A DNA stretch of 64,000 bases, taken from the NCBI RefSeq assembly GCF_001442615.1, contig NZ_LMXN01000007.1, positions 124,001 to 188,000 of the forward strand, given 5' to 3'. The first letter of the stretch is position 1, and the number at the start of each line of letters is the position of its first letter. Below are positions 37,534 through 46,875 of this stretch, in pieces. The position numbers were made by a program, and so were the translations under genes. This DNA is from Algoriphagus resistens. Lineage in GTDB: Bacteria; Bacteroidota; Bacteroidia; Cytophagales; Cyclobacteriaceae. Below the pieces are notes generated by a model. The model worked only from the letters and a program-made list of their open reading frames with translations, ran no database searches and was not told where the DNA came from.

Positions 37534-40269
37534 GTGCAGGGATTCAGGCTCTTTTTATTTTGCTTTTTTGGGCTATTGATTGTTCCGCTGGTGGCGTCTG
37601 CACAAAACCCAGTCCGCAAACTTGAGGAAAAGCCAATAACACTTCCAGATACATTGATGCCGCCTTTGCAGGACTTTATAGATCTGGATACTATTCCAAA
37701 TCCTACTGATACGCTTGCGCTCTCTGATTCGACAAAAATGATGCCCAGGAGTGATATCTCTACAGATATTACCTATTACGGAGAAGACAGCATCGTTTCG
37801 GATTTTACAGAAAACAAAGTTTACCTTTACAACCAAGCTTGGTTTGAGTATGGGGCGATGAGACTGGAAGCAGATCTTATCATTATAGATTGGAAAAACT
37901 CCGAACTATATGCTTCTGGTGTCACTGATAGTCTGGGGAATTTGACTGGAGCCCCTTTCTTTAAAGATGGAAACTCTTCCTATGAAATCCGCAAGGAAAT
38001 GCGGTACAACTTTAAAACCCAGAAAGCGATCATTAAAGATGTAGTAACAGAGCAGCAAGACGGTATCCTGAGAGGAGAAACCATTAAGAAAATGCAGGAT
38101 GGCAGTGTCTATTTGGCGAATGGATATTACTCTACCTGTACACTGACCACCCCCCACTACCATGTAGCCGCTAATAAAATCAAATCCGTAGATGGTGGAC
38201 AGATCGTGGCTGGCCCTTTCAATCTCTATTTCAATGGCATTCCTACGCCCCTCGGGCTGCCTTTTGGTATTATTCCGAATACCCCTGAAGAAAAGGCTTC
38301 CGGAGTTATTTTCCCTTCTTATGGGCAAGAACAAAAGCGTGGTCTATACCTTCGTGACTTAGGCTACTACTTTGCAATCAATGACTACATCCATGCCCGG
38401 GTGACAGGCGACATCTATTCCAACGGAGGCTGGGGACTCAAATCACAGGCTGTATATAAAAAGCGCTATCGATTTGGTGGGTCATTCAATATCGACTTCC
38501 AAAAATTCAGGTCTCCCGAAACAGAGCTGAATCCTGTGGATTATAATACATTCCGGATCCAATGGTCACATACACCTGTATCCCGTGGGAACAGTAATTT
38601 TGCTGCATCTGTGAACGCAGGTTCCACCAGTTATTTCAACAACATCGTCAACCCAAATAACTTCACGAACAACGTGACTGCGGATTTGTCTTCGAACATT
38701 AATTACACTAAAACCTTCACAGGTACTCCTTTCTCCTTCGGTGCAAGTATGAGGCATTCGCAAAGTGTACAGACCGGGGAAGTTCAACTCAGCTTGCCCA
38801 CCATGAATCTGAGTATGAATAGGCAGAGCCCATTCAAAAACATGAAATTTGAGCCTCTAAAAACCTTGAACATTGCCTATAATTTTGATCTACAAAACAG
38901 CATTACCAATAAAGTAACCCAGGAATTTGGTGTAGATCCGGAATTAGTGGACAATACGGAGGCTCCGGACTTGGTGGATTTTACTCCAGCAAACTTTGGC
39001 TATTTGCTCCAAAACGCAAATAACGGGGCGAGGAACAGAATCCCGATAAGTTCTAATTTCAACCTTTTCAAATATTTCACAGGTACAGCATCTGCAAGTC
39101 TGACAGAATTGTGGTATCTCAAAAGAATCAATTATTTCTATAATCCTGAGGAAGAGCGTGTAGATAAAATCCTGGAGGATGGCTTTAACCGGGTGACATT
39201 TTATTCAAGCTCATTTAGTCTGAACACCAATATCTACGGGTATTTCGATTTTAAAAAAGGAAAGATCAAAACGATCCGTCATCATATTCAACCCTCTCTG
39301 AGTTTTACTTTTTCACCTGATTTCTCGGCCCCGTCTTATGGGTATTATCAGGAGGTAAAGGTCAATGAAGAAGGTGACACCAGGCTAATGTCCAGACACC
39401 AAGGCTTCTCCTATAGTGGTGCGCCTATGGGGGAAAGCAGGGCTATGAGCTTTAGTATCCGAAGTGTGTTAGAAGCTAAAATCCTTAATAAGGAAGATTC
39501 TACAGGAGAAAACCCAACAAAGAAAATTCCACTTTTGGAAAATATCGATCTAAACTCCAGCTATAATTTTGCTGCTGACTCTTTTAACCTTGCCCCAATT
39601 CGGATTAGTGCCCGGACAAGTTTTTTCGACAGAAGGCTCTCGGTAAATATGAGTTCGACACTGGATCCCTATGCTACTCAAAGATACACAAAAACAAACG
39701 GAGAGGAGTCTTTCCGGTCTATCAATCAATTTGCCTGGAAAAATGGTCAAGGAATAGGAACCATTAGAAGTGCATCATTAAACATGAATGCTTCTATCAA
39801 TCCCAATAGTGCCCAAAATCCAGGAGAGGTCAGAGATGAACTCACCCAGGAATTTATGCAGCAAGGCGGTGTAATGGATGAATTTGTGGAAAGTGAAATC
39901 AATCGGATTGCTACAGATCCCAGTCAATACATCGATTGGAGTATCCCTTGGAACGTTTCATTTGGTTATGTGCTTTCCTATAGCAATCAAATCTCAGCAC
40001 CCAAAAGAATCACCCAAACGGTCAGTATGAATGGAGATTTTTCCTTATCTGATAAGTGGAAAATCAACTTCAACACGGGCTTTGATGCACAAACGAAAAA
40101 ATTAACACAAACCATGATCGGCATCGCAAGAGATCTTCACTGCTGGCAGATGAACGTCAATTGGGTTCCGTTTGGCGCATTCACCTCTTACAACATTGAC
40201 ATTCGAGTTAAATCTACCATCCTTCAAGATTTAAAAGTCTCTAGAAGAAGATCTTTCTTCGACAACTAG
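37534..40269 (+). CDS. lptD: LPS assembly outer-membrane protein, LptD-like
   Basis: A 911-residue outer-membrane protein. The GTG start at 37534 gives an ordinary signal peptide (FFGLLIVPLVASAQ, cleaved near 23). An OstA/LptA-like N-terminal domain at about 75-240 (ITYYGEDSIVSDFTENKVYLYNQA, then GTPTPLGLPFGI-like LptD segment) precedes a large C-terminal beta-barrel with many alternating aromatic strands. LptD and LptE insert lipopolysaccharide into the outer leaflet. The Bacteroidota version is diverged from the E. coli one; assignment rests on domain order and length. Confidence 0.85.
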   Translation: MQGFRLFLFCFFGLLIVPLVASAQNPVRKLEEKPITLPDTLMPPLQDFIDLDTIPNPTDTLALSDSTKMMPRSDISTDITYYGEDSIVSDFTENKVYLYNQAWFEYGAMRLEADLIIIDWKNSELYASGVTDSLGNLTGAPFFKDGNSSYEIRKEMRYNFKTQKAIIKDVVTEQQDGILRGETIKKMQDGSVYLANGYYSTCTLTTPHYHVAANKIKSVDGGQIVAGPFNLYFNGIPTPLGLPFGIIPNTPEEKASGVIFPSYGQEQKRGLYLRDLGYYFAINDYIHARVTGDIYSNGGWGLKSQAVYKKRYRFGGSFNIDFQKFRSPETELNPVDYNTFRIQWSHTPVSRGNSNFAASVNAGSTSYFNNIVNPNNFTNNVTADLSSNINYTKTFTGTPFSFGASMRHSQSVQTGEVQLSLPTMNLSMNRQSPFKNMKFEPLKTLNIAYNFDLQNSITNKVTQEFGVDPELVDNTEAPDLVDFTPANFGYLLQNANNGARNRIPISSNFNLFKYFTGTASASLTELWYLKRINYFYNPEEERVDKILEDGFNRVTFYSSSFSLNTNIYGYFDFKKGKIKTIRHHIQPSLSFTFSPDFSAPSYGYYQEVKVNEEGDTRLMSRHQGFSYSGAPMGESRAMSFSIRSVLEAKILNKEDSTGENPTKKIPLLENIDLNSSYNFAADSFNLAPIRISARTSFFDRRLSVNMSSTLDPYATQRYTKTNGEESFRSINQFAWKNGQGIGTIRSASLNMNASINPNSAQNPGEVRDELTQEFMQQGGVMDEFVESEINRIATDPSQYIDWSIPWNVSFGYVLSYSNQISAPKRITQTVSMNGDFSLSDKWKINFNTGFDAQTKKLTQTMIGIARDLHCWQMNVNWVPFGAFTSYNIDIRVKSTILQDLKVSRRRSFFDN

Positions 40270-40422
40270 TCGATGTAGGATTGTTGATTGAGGATTTGTG
40301 AATCGGTGTTCAGCACATGTGAGCGTGGTAATTGCTCGATTGAAAACCTGTATTATATACTTATTTTGGAATAGTTATTTATTCACTTTTATAGTCATTT
40401 TTATCATGGATGAGCTATTTAA

Positions 40423-40590
40423 GCAGTTTTTCATGGGCGATCCAAAGCAGAAACCATTGCCAAATTAGGCATAGTGGAAGAGGAAGCGTACCAGCCTTTG
40501 TATTGGTTAGAAATTTTGAAAAAAGCAGGGATTGTTTCCGCGGAAATCAGAAATCCCAAATCCGGCATCCCTACACTCTCGATCTGCTGA
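40423..40590 (+). pseudogene. Remnant of a four-helix-bundle protein gene
   Basis: A 55-codon open stretch without a usable start codon. Its middle reads RSKAETIAKLGIVEEEAY, then PLYWLEILKKAGIV, a strong match to the C-terminal helices of the small four-helix-bundle (S23/avd-like) proteins common in Bacteroidota. An in-frame stop lies immediately upstream and the N-terminal two thirds are missing. The end overlaps the 3' end of the arginine deiminase gene by 20 bp on the opposite strand. Confidence 0.6.
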
Positions 40591-41785
40591 TAGGCATGGT
40601 CATACACCTAGGGCCACCTAGCCCCCGTGAAAGCTCGGAAGAAGGAATTTCCAACACTTCTACTCCCATATTTCTCAAGGCCCTATTGGTATGGATATTC
40701 CTATTGTAAGAAATCACTCTCCGTGGACCAATTGCGAATACATTTGCTCCATCAAACCACTGCTCACGCATTGCATAGTCAGGATTACCGTCAGCTGTAT
40801 GCAGAATTTCCAAATGTGGAATTTCTCTTTCCAAAACTGTAAGCAAGGATTCTTTCAGTACTTCCCGCTTGATATGGACCTTATCATCCTTAATTTCCTT
40901 CAGCGTGTATAGAGAGGTCTGCAATACTGAATTCATCGCATCCGGATAGGTCAACACCAGATTTTCATCCAAGACGGTAAATACAGTATCCAGGTGCATG
41001 TACTGGCGCTTTTGCGGAAGGTGCACTTCATAAACCCGCTCTACAGTCCCCTCAGCCAGCAGTGCTTTTGCCGCATGGTAAATTGCCTTCTCATCCGTAC
41101 GCTCCGAATTACCGATTGCCACAGCCTTTTGGGAAAGGACAATAACATCTCCACCCTCAATGCTTGGAGGATTGTCATGTCCATTTACTGGATAAAGTTT
41201 GTTGATATTATCCTTAAAGTCGGGGTGATTTTCAAAAATAGTCCGCAATAAATCCGCTTCCCGCTGCCTGCCTTCCATCCGCATACTGGAGAAAATAATC
41301 CCACCAGGGGTGAGTGCCATAGGGTCACGTTGAAAATAAAGATTGGGACAAGGTGCAATCAGAAATGCGAATTCCATAAGCTCCCCGGCGTTGAGATTTG
41401 GAAGTTTCTTTCTAAGTTCATGTACTTTCAGGCCTGCAGTCAAAATCCCCGCACATTCCGCAGTAGAATACCTCACTAAAATTGACTCAGCCAAATGAAC
41501 CATACCTGATCGCTTAAGTGATTCTTGCATCAACTGAAGCAGGATATTCTGATCATAAAGTACGCGGATGAGCAAGTCCCGTAATTGATATACATGAGCA
41601 CCGGTTGACTCTTTGATCAAATTTGAAAATGCATCATGTTCCTTTTGGAGTGCCTCCAAGTAGGGCACATCATCAAACAGCAGGAATTCCTTATTATAAG
41701 GAGTTAACCGATCAATTTCCCTCCCCGGTCTATGCATTAAGACAGCTTTGAGCGCACCGAATTCCGAATTAAGCCTTAGATTCAT
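40571..41785 (-). CDS. arcA: Arginine deiminase
   Basis: Converts arginine to citrulline and ammonia. The 404 residues are the usual length. Guanidino-group motifs are seen: the N-terminal EFGALKAVLMHRPG, FQRDPMALTPGGII, IEGGDVIVLSQKAVAIGNSERT, and the C-terminal catalytic Cys in GGPRCMTMP. No carbamate kinase or ornithine transcarbamylase gene is adjacent, so a complete arginine deiminase pathway is not shown here. Divergent from the DUF4197 gene. Confidence 0.92.
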   Translation of the reverse strand: MNLRLNSEFGALKAVLMHRPGREIDRLTPYNKEFLLFDDVPYLEALQKEHDAFSNLIKESTGAHVYQLRDLLIRVLYDQNILLQLMQESLKRSGMVHLAESILVRYSTAECAGILTAGLKVHELRKKLPNLNAGELMEFAFLIAPCPNLYFQRDPMALTPGGIIFSSMRMEGRQREADLLRTIFENHPDFKDNINKLYPVNGHDNPPSIEGGDVIVLSQKAVAIGNSERTDEKAIYHAAKALLAEGTVERVYEVHLPQKRQYMHLDTVFTVLDENLVLTYPDAMNSVLQTSLYTLKEIKDDKVHIKREVLKESLLTVLEREIPHLEILHTADGNPDYAMREQWFDGANVFAIGPRRVISYNRNIHTNRALRNMGVEVLEIPSSELSRGLGGPRCMTMPISRSRV

Positions 41786-41918
41786 TTGATTAACACTTTA
41801 ACATCTATTTTAACAAAAAATTACCATATCTCCAAAAATATAAGTTATCCATTGATAAAATGAAAAACTGAAGCCATAATAAGATCTCCTCTATAAAAAT
41901 TAAACACTCCCTGATTAT

Positions 41919-41943
41919 TGCCCCAAAAATTAATTTTGGGGCA
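41919..41943 (+). other. Perfect 10-bp hairpin in the DUF4197 5' region
   Basis: TGCCCCAAAA and TTTTGGGGCA flank a five-base loop (ATTAA). It ends 40 bp before the chosen start at 41984. It is too far from any upstream gene end, and without a T run, to be an ordinary terminator. Confidence 0.6.
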
Positions 41944-41983
41944 TCATTGTTGAATGCCAGTAGAATCACCTAAACCGATTCCA

Positions 41984-42724
41984 ATGAAACTAGAAAATAC
42001 CGGGTTCAAAAAATTTTCAATTACGTTCACCCTAATCAGTGTTCTGTTTCTGGGTAGTTGTGACACGCTAAGCCAATTAAGCAAATCGTTGGACCTGGGT
42101 ACTCCGACAGATTCGGAGATTAATTCTGGACTGAAGCAGGCATTGGAATATGGCACAAGCTATGCTTCGGATCGTCTCTCGAAAGAAGATGGATATTTAG
42201 GAAATCTGGCTATCAAAATTGTATTTCCGGAAGAAGCCCAAAAAGTGGAGAAAACGCTCCGTTCAATTGGCCTTGGTAGCCTGTGTGATCAGGTAATCAC
42301 CAGTATAAACCGGGCAGCAGAAGATGCCGCCATCGAAGCCAAACCCATATTTGTAGCCGCTATCAAAGATATGAGCATTGCTGATGTAAAAAATATCTTG
42401 CTCGGCTCGGATAATGCCGCTACCAAATATTTTGAAAGTAAAACCACAACTTCTTTGGAAGGGAAATTCAACCCTATTATTGAAAGTAGTTTGACTAAAG
42501 TGGGCGCCACCAAATATTGGGGTGAGGTGATTGGGCGGTACAATAAGATTCCTCTGATGACCCCAATTGAGGCAGATTTATCGAAGTACGTTACCCAAAA
42601 AGCGATTGATGGCTTGTTTTATGAGATTGCAAAAGAAGAATTGAAAATACGCGAAAATGCAGCTGCAAGAAGCACCCTATTATTGCAGAAAGTATTTGGC
42701 TATGCTGATAAAGCAGGGGAATAA
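41984..42724 (+). CDS. DUF4197 lipoprotein-like protein
   Basis: A 246-residue exported protein. ATG 41984 gives a basic N-terminus, a hydrophobic core (FSITFTLISVLFLGSC) and a lipobox Cys. DUF4197 features follow: SGLKQALEYGTSYASDRLSKEDGYLGN, IKIVFPEEAQKVEKTLR, AAEDAAIEAKPIFVAAIK, and a C-terminal QKAIDGLFYEIAKEELKIRENP-like segment. The family is common in Gram-negatives but has no known function. A stable hairpin lies just upstream. Confidence 0.86.
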   Translation: MKLENTGFKKFSITFTLISVLFLGSCDTLSQLSKSLDLGTPTDSEINSGLKQALEYGTSYASDRLSKEDGYLGNLAIKIVFPEEAQKVEKTLRSIGLGSLCDQVITSINRAAEDAAIEAKPIFVAAIKDMSIADVKNILLGSDNAATKYFESKTTTSLEGKFNPIIESSLTKVGATKYWGEVIGRYNKIPLMTPIEADLSKYVTQKAIDGLFYEIAKEELKIRENAAARSTLLLQKVFGYADKAGE

Positions 42725-42746
42725 TCAATTATGCAGCCGGTCACTT

Positions 42747-43133
42747 CTAACTTTGCTGCGTACTGACAGACCAATAATTTCCGGCAAGGTCATAAAATGA
42801 TCCTCGGGTATCTGGATCGTCAGCCTTATTTACAGGCTTTTCGATAAGTTTACAGCCCTTTTTAATAGCCTTCTGGAAAGTACCAAGTACATCCGGTACG
42901 TACATATGAAGCATAGTTTTGTGAGCCGGATAATCGGCCGTGCTGCTGCTTATCATGATGACCGAATCATCGAGTCTGAGCTCAGTATGCATGATTGAGC
43001 CGTCTGGACGATCGTATCTGCGAAGCTCTTCAGCATCAAAGATTTCTTTTAGCTGATCTATTAGTTCCTGCGCTTTATCTACGATCAGGTACGGGGAAAG
43101 TGAATTGTACGACTCAGGTTTGTAGGAATTCAT
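42747..43133 (-). CDS. VOC-family (glyoxalase/PhnB-like) protein
   Basis: A 128-residue protein of the vicinal-oxygen-chelate fold. ATG 43133 (MNSYKPESYNSLSPYLIVD) is preferred over a start 48 bp upstream. It has the PhnB-like pattern: PYLIVDKAQELIDQLKEIF, HTELRLDDSVIMISSS, HMYVPDV and DPDTRGSFYDLAGNYWSV. The substrate is unknown; the metal site is not complete enough by eye to claim an enzyme activity. Confidence 0.83.
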   Translation of the reverse strand: MNSYKPESYNSLSPYLIVDKAQELIDQLKEIFDAEELRRYDRPDGSIMHTELRLDDSVIMISSSTADYPAHKTMLHMYVPDVLGTFQKAIKKGCKLIEKPVNKADDPDTRGSFYDLAGNYWSVSTQQS

Positions 43134-43333
43134 GTTTGGGAATTTGGCGATGTTTGAATTTATCAAAAAAAACATTGTCAAACTATAAGAAATCTTTTCA
43201 CTTGAAGATGGCTAGCTAGTATTATTAAAGGCCTTACGCTTCTTACCTCTGGAAGAAAGACCTTACATTAAACCATGAAAAAAAAAGTGTGAGTGCCCCA
43301 CACCATGACGAACAAGGGTTTTTAGATAGCAGG

Positions 43334-43404
43334 AAGGCTGTGGGTACGACATTGACAACAGAGAAAATCTCTTTGCACTCCCCTGCAAACCTCCGTACCT
43401 CCTT
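43334..43404 (+). ncRNA. Candidate structured RNA with nested stems, ahead of a terminator
   Basis: Non-coding sequence that folds into a compact branched structure. The outer stem GGTACG (43343-43348) pairs with CGTACC (43394-43399), extended by AAGG (43334-43337) with CCTT (43401-43404). Inside are AGAGA-AAA-TCTCT (43360-43372) and TTTGCA-CTCCCC-TGCAAA (43372-43389). On the plus strand it is followed by an A-rich linker and the terminator at 43417-43441, as expected for a small RNA 3' end. The 5' end is not defined; a GTGTG-AGTGCCC-CACAC hairpin lies further up near 43287. It does not match RNA families I know well. Confidence 0.45.
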
Positions 43405-43416
43405 AAAACAAAAAAA

Positions 43417-43441
43417 CGGGCCTCTCAGCCCGGATTTTTTT
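43417..43441. terminator. Terminator after lysS, usable on both strands
   Basis: CGGGC (43417-43421) pairs with GCCCG (43428-43432), flanked by A on the left and T on the right, so either strand has a U run. On the minus strand it follows the lysS stop by about 25 bp; on the plus strand it would end the candidate small RNA. Confidence 0.88.
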
Positions 43442-43457
43442 TTATAGTCTTTCTCTT

Positions 43458-45161
43458 TTACATCGGGTGTACCGTCAGCAGGTCACCATCTTTTTGGACT
43501 TTTGCCAGTTCCTTTTTGCTCAATCCTTTCATCGCCAAATCCCACTTCTTATTGCTTAATCCAGCTTGTTCTTTTAGCTTAGTCAGGTCTATAGGATGTT
43601 CTTTTTTAAGTAGATCCAGTACCAGTTTCTCCTCCTCGGTAAGTTCTACCGCTTTCTTCTCAGGTCTCATCTGAGGGAAGAAGAGCACTTCCTGAATCGT
43701 GGTATTGTTGGTCATCAGCATCGTCAGACGGTCGATACCGATACCCAAACCGGAAGTTGGAGGCATCCCGTATTCCAAGGCACGAAGGAAATCCTCATCC
43801 ATCGCCATGGCTTCATCGTCTCCACGCTCCGCCAGCTTTAATTGATCTTCGAAACGCTCTCTCTGATCGATCGGGTCATTTAGTTCGGTATAAGCATTTC
43901 CGATTTCCTTACCATTTACAAAAAGTTCAAATCGCTCTACTAATCCTGGTTCAGTCCTATGCTTTTTGGCCAGCGGCGTCATCTCTATCGGATAATCTGT
44001 GATATAGGTAGGCTGGATCAAATTAGCTTCCACCTTCTCTCCGAAGATCTCATCCACCAGTTTACCCTTACCCATAGAGTCATCCACTGCGATTCCCATC
44101 TCCCCACAGACTTTTCGCAAGCCTTCCTCATCCATCTTACTCACATCGATGCCCGCATATTCCTTGATGGAATCATACATAGTCAGTCTTCTGTAAGGTC
44201 CCGCAAACTCAATTTCATTAGTACCAACCTTGATTTTGGTTTTGCCATGAATAGCCTGAGTCACTTGCTCGATCATCTCCTCCACCATTTCCATCATCCA
44301 GATGTAGTCCTTATAGGCCACATAGATCTCCATGGAAGTAAATTCAGGATTATGCGTACGGTCCATGCCTTCGTTTCGAAACATTTTTCCAAACTCATAC
44401 ACTCCATCAAACCCTCCTACAATCAGCCTTTTCAGATAAAGCTCATTTGCTATCCGCAAATATAGCGGTATATCAAGGGTATTATGATGGGTGTTGAAAG
44501 GACGTGCAGCAGCTCCTCCATGTACAGCCTGAAGGATTGGTGTCTCCACTTCCAGCCAACCATGATCGTCAAAATATCGACGCATCTGGGTGATGATTCT
44601 TGAGCGGGTAATAAAAGCCTTCTTTACCTCAGGATTCACTGTCAGATCCACATAACGCTGACGGTATCTCATCTCAGGATCGGTAAATCCATCGTGTACA
44701 TTGCCTTCTTCATCTCTCTTCACAATGGGTAAAGGCTTCACGGCTTTTGAAAGCACGGTCAACTCCGTCACATGAAGAGAAATCTCGCCAGTCTGTGTAG
44801 TGAAAATATAGCCTTTCAAACCAAGGAAATCCCCGATACCCAAGAGCTTTTTAAATACCGTATTATACAATGTCTTGTCTTCCCCTTCACAAATATCATC
44901 GCGGCGCACGTAGAACTGCAGACGGCCGGTGGCATCCTGAATCTCTCCAAAAGATGCCGAGCCCATAATACGTCGACTCATCAAACGGCCTGCTATAGAA
45001 ATGCCCTTGTAGTCGTTTTTGCGATTTTCATAGTTACGATGAATATCCTCTGAAGTGACATTGATGGGAAAAGCCTCTGCCGGATAAGGATTAATTCCCA
45101 GCTTCATCAGTTCTTCCCTGTCTTTACGTCTTTCTATTTCCTGTTCGCTCAAAAGTTGCAT
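43458..45161 (-). CDS. lysS: Lysine--tRNA ligase, class II
   Basis: Charges tRNA-Lys. The 567 residues comprise an OB-fold anticodon-binding domain (about 60-155, ISIAGRLMSRRIMGSASFGEI) and the class II catalytic core with motif 1 (FDDHGWLEVETPILQ), motif 2 (FRNEGMDRTHNPEFTSMEIY) and motif 3 (GLGIGIDRLTML). An additional C-terminal helical region of about 60 residues (EEKLVLDLLKKEHPIDLTKL) is beyond the usual bacterial length and is seen in Bacteroidota LysS. It stands alone, ending at a terminator. Confidence 0.96.
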   Translation of the reverse strand: MQLLSEQEIERRKDREELMKLGINPYPAEAFPINVTSEDIHRNYENRKNDYKGISIAGRLMSRRIMGSASFGEIQDATGRLQFYVRRDDICEGEDKTLYNTVFKKLLGIGDFLGLKGYIFTTQTGEISLHVTELTVLSKAVKPLPIVKRDEEGNVHDGFTDPEMRYRQRYVDLTVNPEVKKAFITRSRIITQMRRYFDDHGWLEVETPILQAVHGGAAARPFNTHHNTLDIPLYLRIANELYLKRLIVGGFDGVYEFGKMFRNEGMDRTHNPEFTSMEIYVAYKDYIWMMEMVEEMIEQVTQAIHGKTKIKVGTNEIEFAGPYRRLTMYDSIKEYAGIDVSKMDEEGLRKVCGEMGIAVDDSMGKGKLVDEIFGEKVEANLIQPTYITDYPIEMTPLAKKHRTEPGLVERFELFVNGKEIGNAYTELNDPIDQRERFEDQLKLAERGDDEAMAMDEDFLRALEYGMPPTSGLGIGIDRLTMLMTNNTTIQEVLFFPQMRPEKKAVELTEEEKLVLDLLKKEHPIDLTKLKEQAGLSNKKWDLAMKGLSKKELAKVQKDGDLLTVHPM

Positions 45162-45277
45162 TCTAATTTATTAGATATTTATTGTTCCTTTTATTGTTGG
45201 GTGACAGATACCCTATGTATGCCGCAAAACTTACAACTTTACAACCTTCCTATCTCACACCTTTTACTACTTACAGT

Positions 45278-46480
45278 TCAAACTGAGACTGATAACTGCC
45301 TACTCTTCTTCCGTCTCTCCATCTCTCTTTTAATCAACTCAAACTCCCGGCTGCTCTGTCCCGCAATACTGGAGTTCTCAGCAGCTCTCCGAGTTAGATA
45401 AGGCATCACTTTTTCCACCGGGCCATAAGGCACGTATTTCAACACCCGATAACCGGCATTGGCCAAATTGAAAGAAATATTATCACTCATTCCATACAAC
45501 TGTCCAAAGAAAACCTGATCTGATCCGGGATCAATCCCAAATTTATCCATCAGTTCCACGACTAGCAAATTGCTGTTCTCATTATGTGAACCACTCATGA
45601 GGTAAATCTGCTTATGATTTATGAGACAATATTCCACACCTGCATTATAATCTCTGTCCGTAGCAGCTTTGTCCGGCTGAATCGGGCTTGTATAACCAAA
45701 CTCCTCTGCCCGCTCCCGCTCCTTTTCCATATATGCTCCACGAACTAACTTTGCGCCTAATTTAAACCCAAGTTGCTCTGCCAGCATCTTCGCTTCCTTC
45801 AATCTACCCAACATATCCGCCCGGTACATCTGATAGGTATTGTAAACCACACATTTCTCTTTGTTGTACTTTTCCATCGCCTCGTAGGCCAAGGTATCGA
45901 CTACATCCTGAAACCAGGACTCTTCTGCATCGATTAAAATTTTCAGATCAAGATCATGGGCAGTTTTACATAGCAAATCGACTCTGGCCTTGCACCGCTG
46001 GAAAGCTTCTTCATCAGCTTTGGTAAGGTTTTCCTTCTCTTGGATTTTGGTAAGAATATGATAATCTCCTAAGCCGGTGACTTTCACCACACCAAAAGGC
46101 AGGTAATCCGTTTTGGCAGATTCTATCAATGTCTGACGGATTTCCTGAGTTGTTTTTTCAAAACTCTCTTCGTCACCTTTGCCTTCCACCGAATAGTCCA
46201 GGCAGGATTCTACTCCATATTCAGCAAGTATTTTGCAATCCTCCACACTCTCCGCAATGGTCTCACCACCGCAGAAATGGCCAAACATAGTTTGCTTCAT
46301 GATCCACTTGATCGGAAGGTGAAGTTTCAGTGCAAAATGTGTCAAAGCAATACCTAGATCCGAAACCGTCTTGTTGTTCAGCAAAGCAAAGACCAGATAC
46401 ATTCTCTTCAGCTCTGCATCTGACTTAGATGCAAAAGCTACTCTTAGATTCTCAAAAGAAATATTGGGTTGGGCGGGCAT
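45278..46480 (-). CDS. Proline dehydrogenase
   Basis: FAD enzyme of 400 residues oxidising proline to pyrroline-5-carboxylate. ATG 46480 (MPAQPNISFENLRVAF) is preferred to an upstream start. The TIM-barrel core shows GETIAESVEDCKILAEYGVESCLDYSVEG, LKILIDAEESWFQ, QLGFKLGAKLVRGAYMEKER, and the substrate-binding GYRVLKYVPYGPVEKVMPYLTRRAAEN. The pyrroline-5-carboxylate dehydrogenase partner is not in the window. Confidence 0.92.
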   Translation of the reverse strand: MPAQPNISFENLRVAFASKSDAELKRMYLVFALLNNKTVSDLGIALTHFALKLHLPIKWIMKQTMFGHFCGGETIAESVEDCKILAEYGVESCLDYSVEGKGDEESFEKTTQEIRQTLIESAKTDYLPFGVVKVTGLGDYHILTKIQEKENLTKADEEAFQRCKARVDLLCKTAHDLDLKILIDAEESWFQDVVDTLAYEAMEKYNKEKCVVYNTYQMYRADMLGRLKEAKMLAEQLGFKLGAKLVRGAYMEKERERAEEFGYTSPIQPDKAATDRDYNAGVEYCLINHKQIYLMSGSHNENSNLLVVELMDKFGIDPGSDQVFFGQLYGMSDNISFNLANAGYRVLKYVPYGPVEKVMPYLTRRAAENSSIAGQSSREFELIKREMERRKKSRQLSVSV

Positions 46481-46510
46481 AATCCTCAAATAAGGCTGCA
46501 AAGATATCAA

Positions 46511-46875
46511 AAAAACTGCTTTTGGATAGGTATCCTTCGGATAATTGAAGTTGACTTACTTGTTATTATTCACCTCTTTACAGTCTAGAATAAGCAAAAA
46601 GGCTGCGTGGTATTGTATAGCTAGATAGTTTTTGAAAAATAAAAAGTACTACCGAGGGTGTGGAGAACATTCATAATCAGAAGGTTTGACGAATTTTTTT
46701 TTGTGAAATAATTATAAAAAATTCAAATCAAAATCGGAATATAATTTTGCAAAGCCTTAATTTTCATAAGGAAATTGTAGAAATTGTAAAGATTTAGGCT
46801 AGGTATTAGGAGAATGTTAATTTTGGAGAAGAAAATTTATTTTGTTTTTAAAAATCACCCTGTTACATTTGGCAC
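46511..46875. other. AT-rich intergenic region ahead of the aromatic operon leader
   Basis: About 365 bp between the proline dehydrogenase start and the leader peptide. It must contain the promoter of the aromatic operon. A second small frame (46814-46882, MLILEKKIYFVFK) also holds Phe/Tyr codons and overlaps the leader start, but it is less striking and I do not call it a gene. Confidence 0.45.

Noticed and set aside
36672-37619. Longer start for the amidase at 37619
   Set aside because: It would add 49 non-signal-like residues and overlap the divergent lptD signal peptide; ATG 37472 gives a proper export signal.
40410-40709. 99-codon plus-strand frame after lptD
   Set aside because: The protein-like signal in this region lies in a different frame (the four-helix-bundle remnant) and the rest is antisense to arginine deiminase.
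42995-43219. 74-codon plus-strand frame opposite the VOC gene
   Set aside because: Antisense shadow of a recognisable VOC-family protein.
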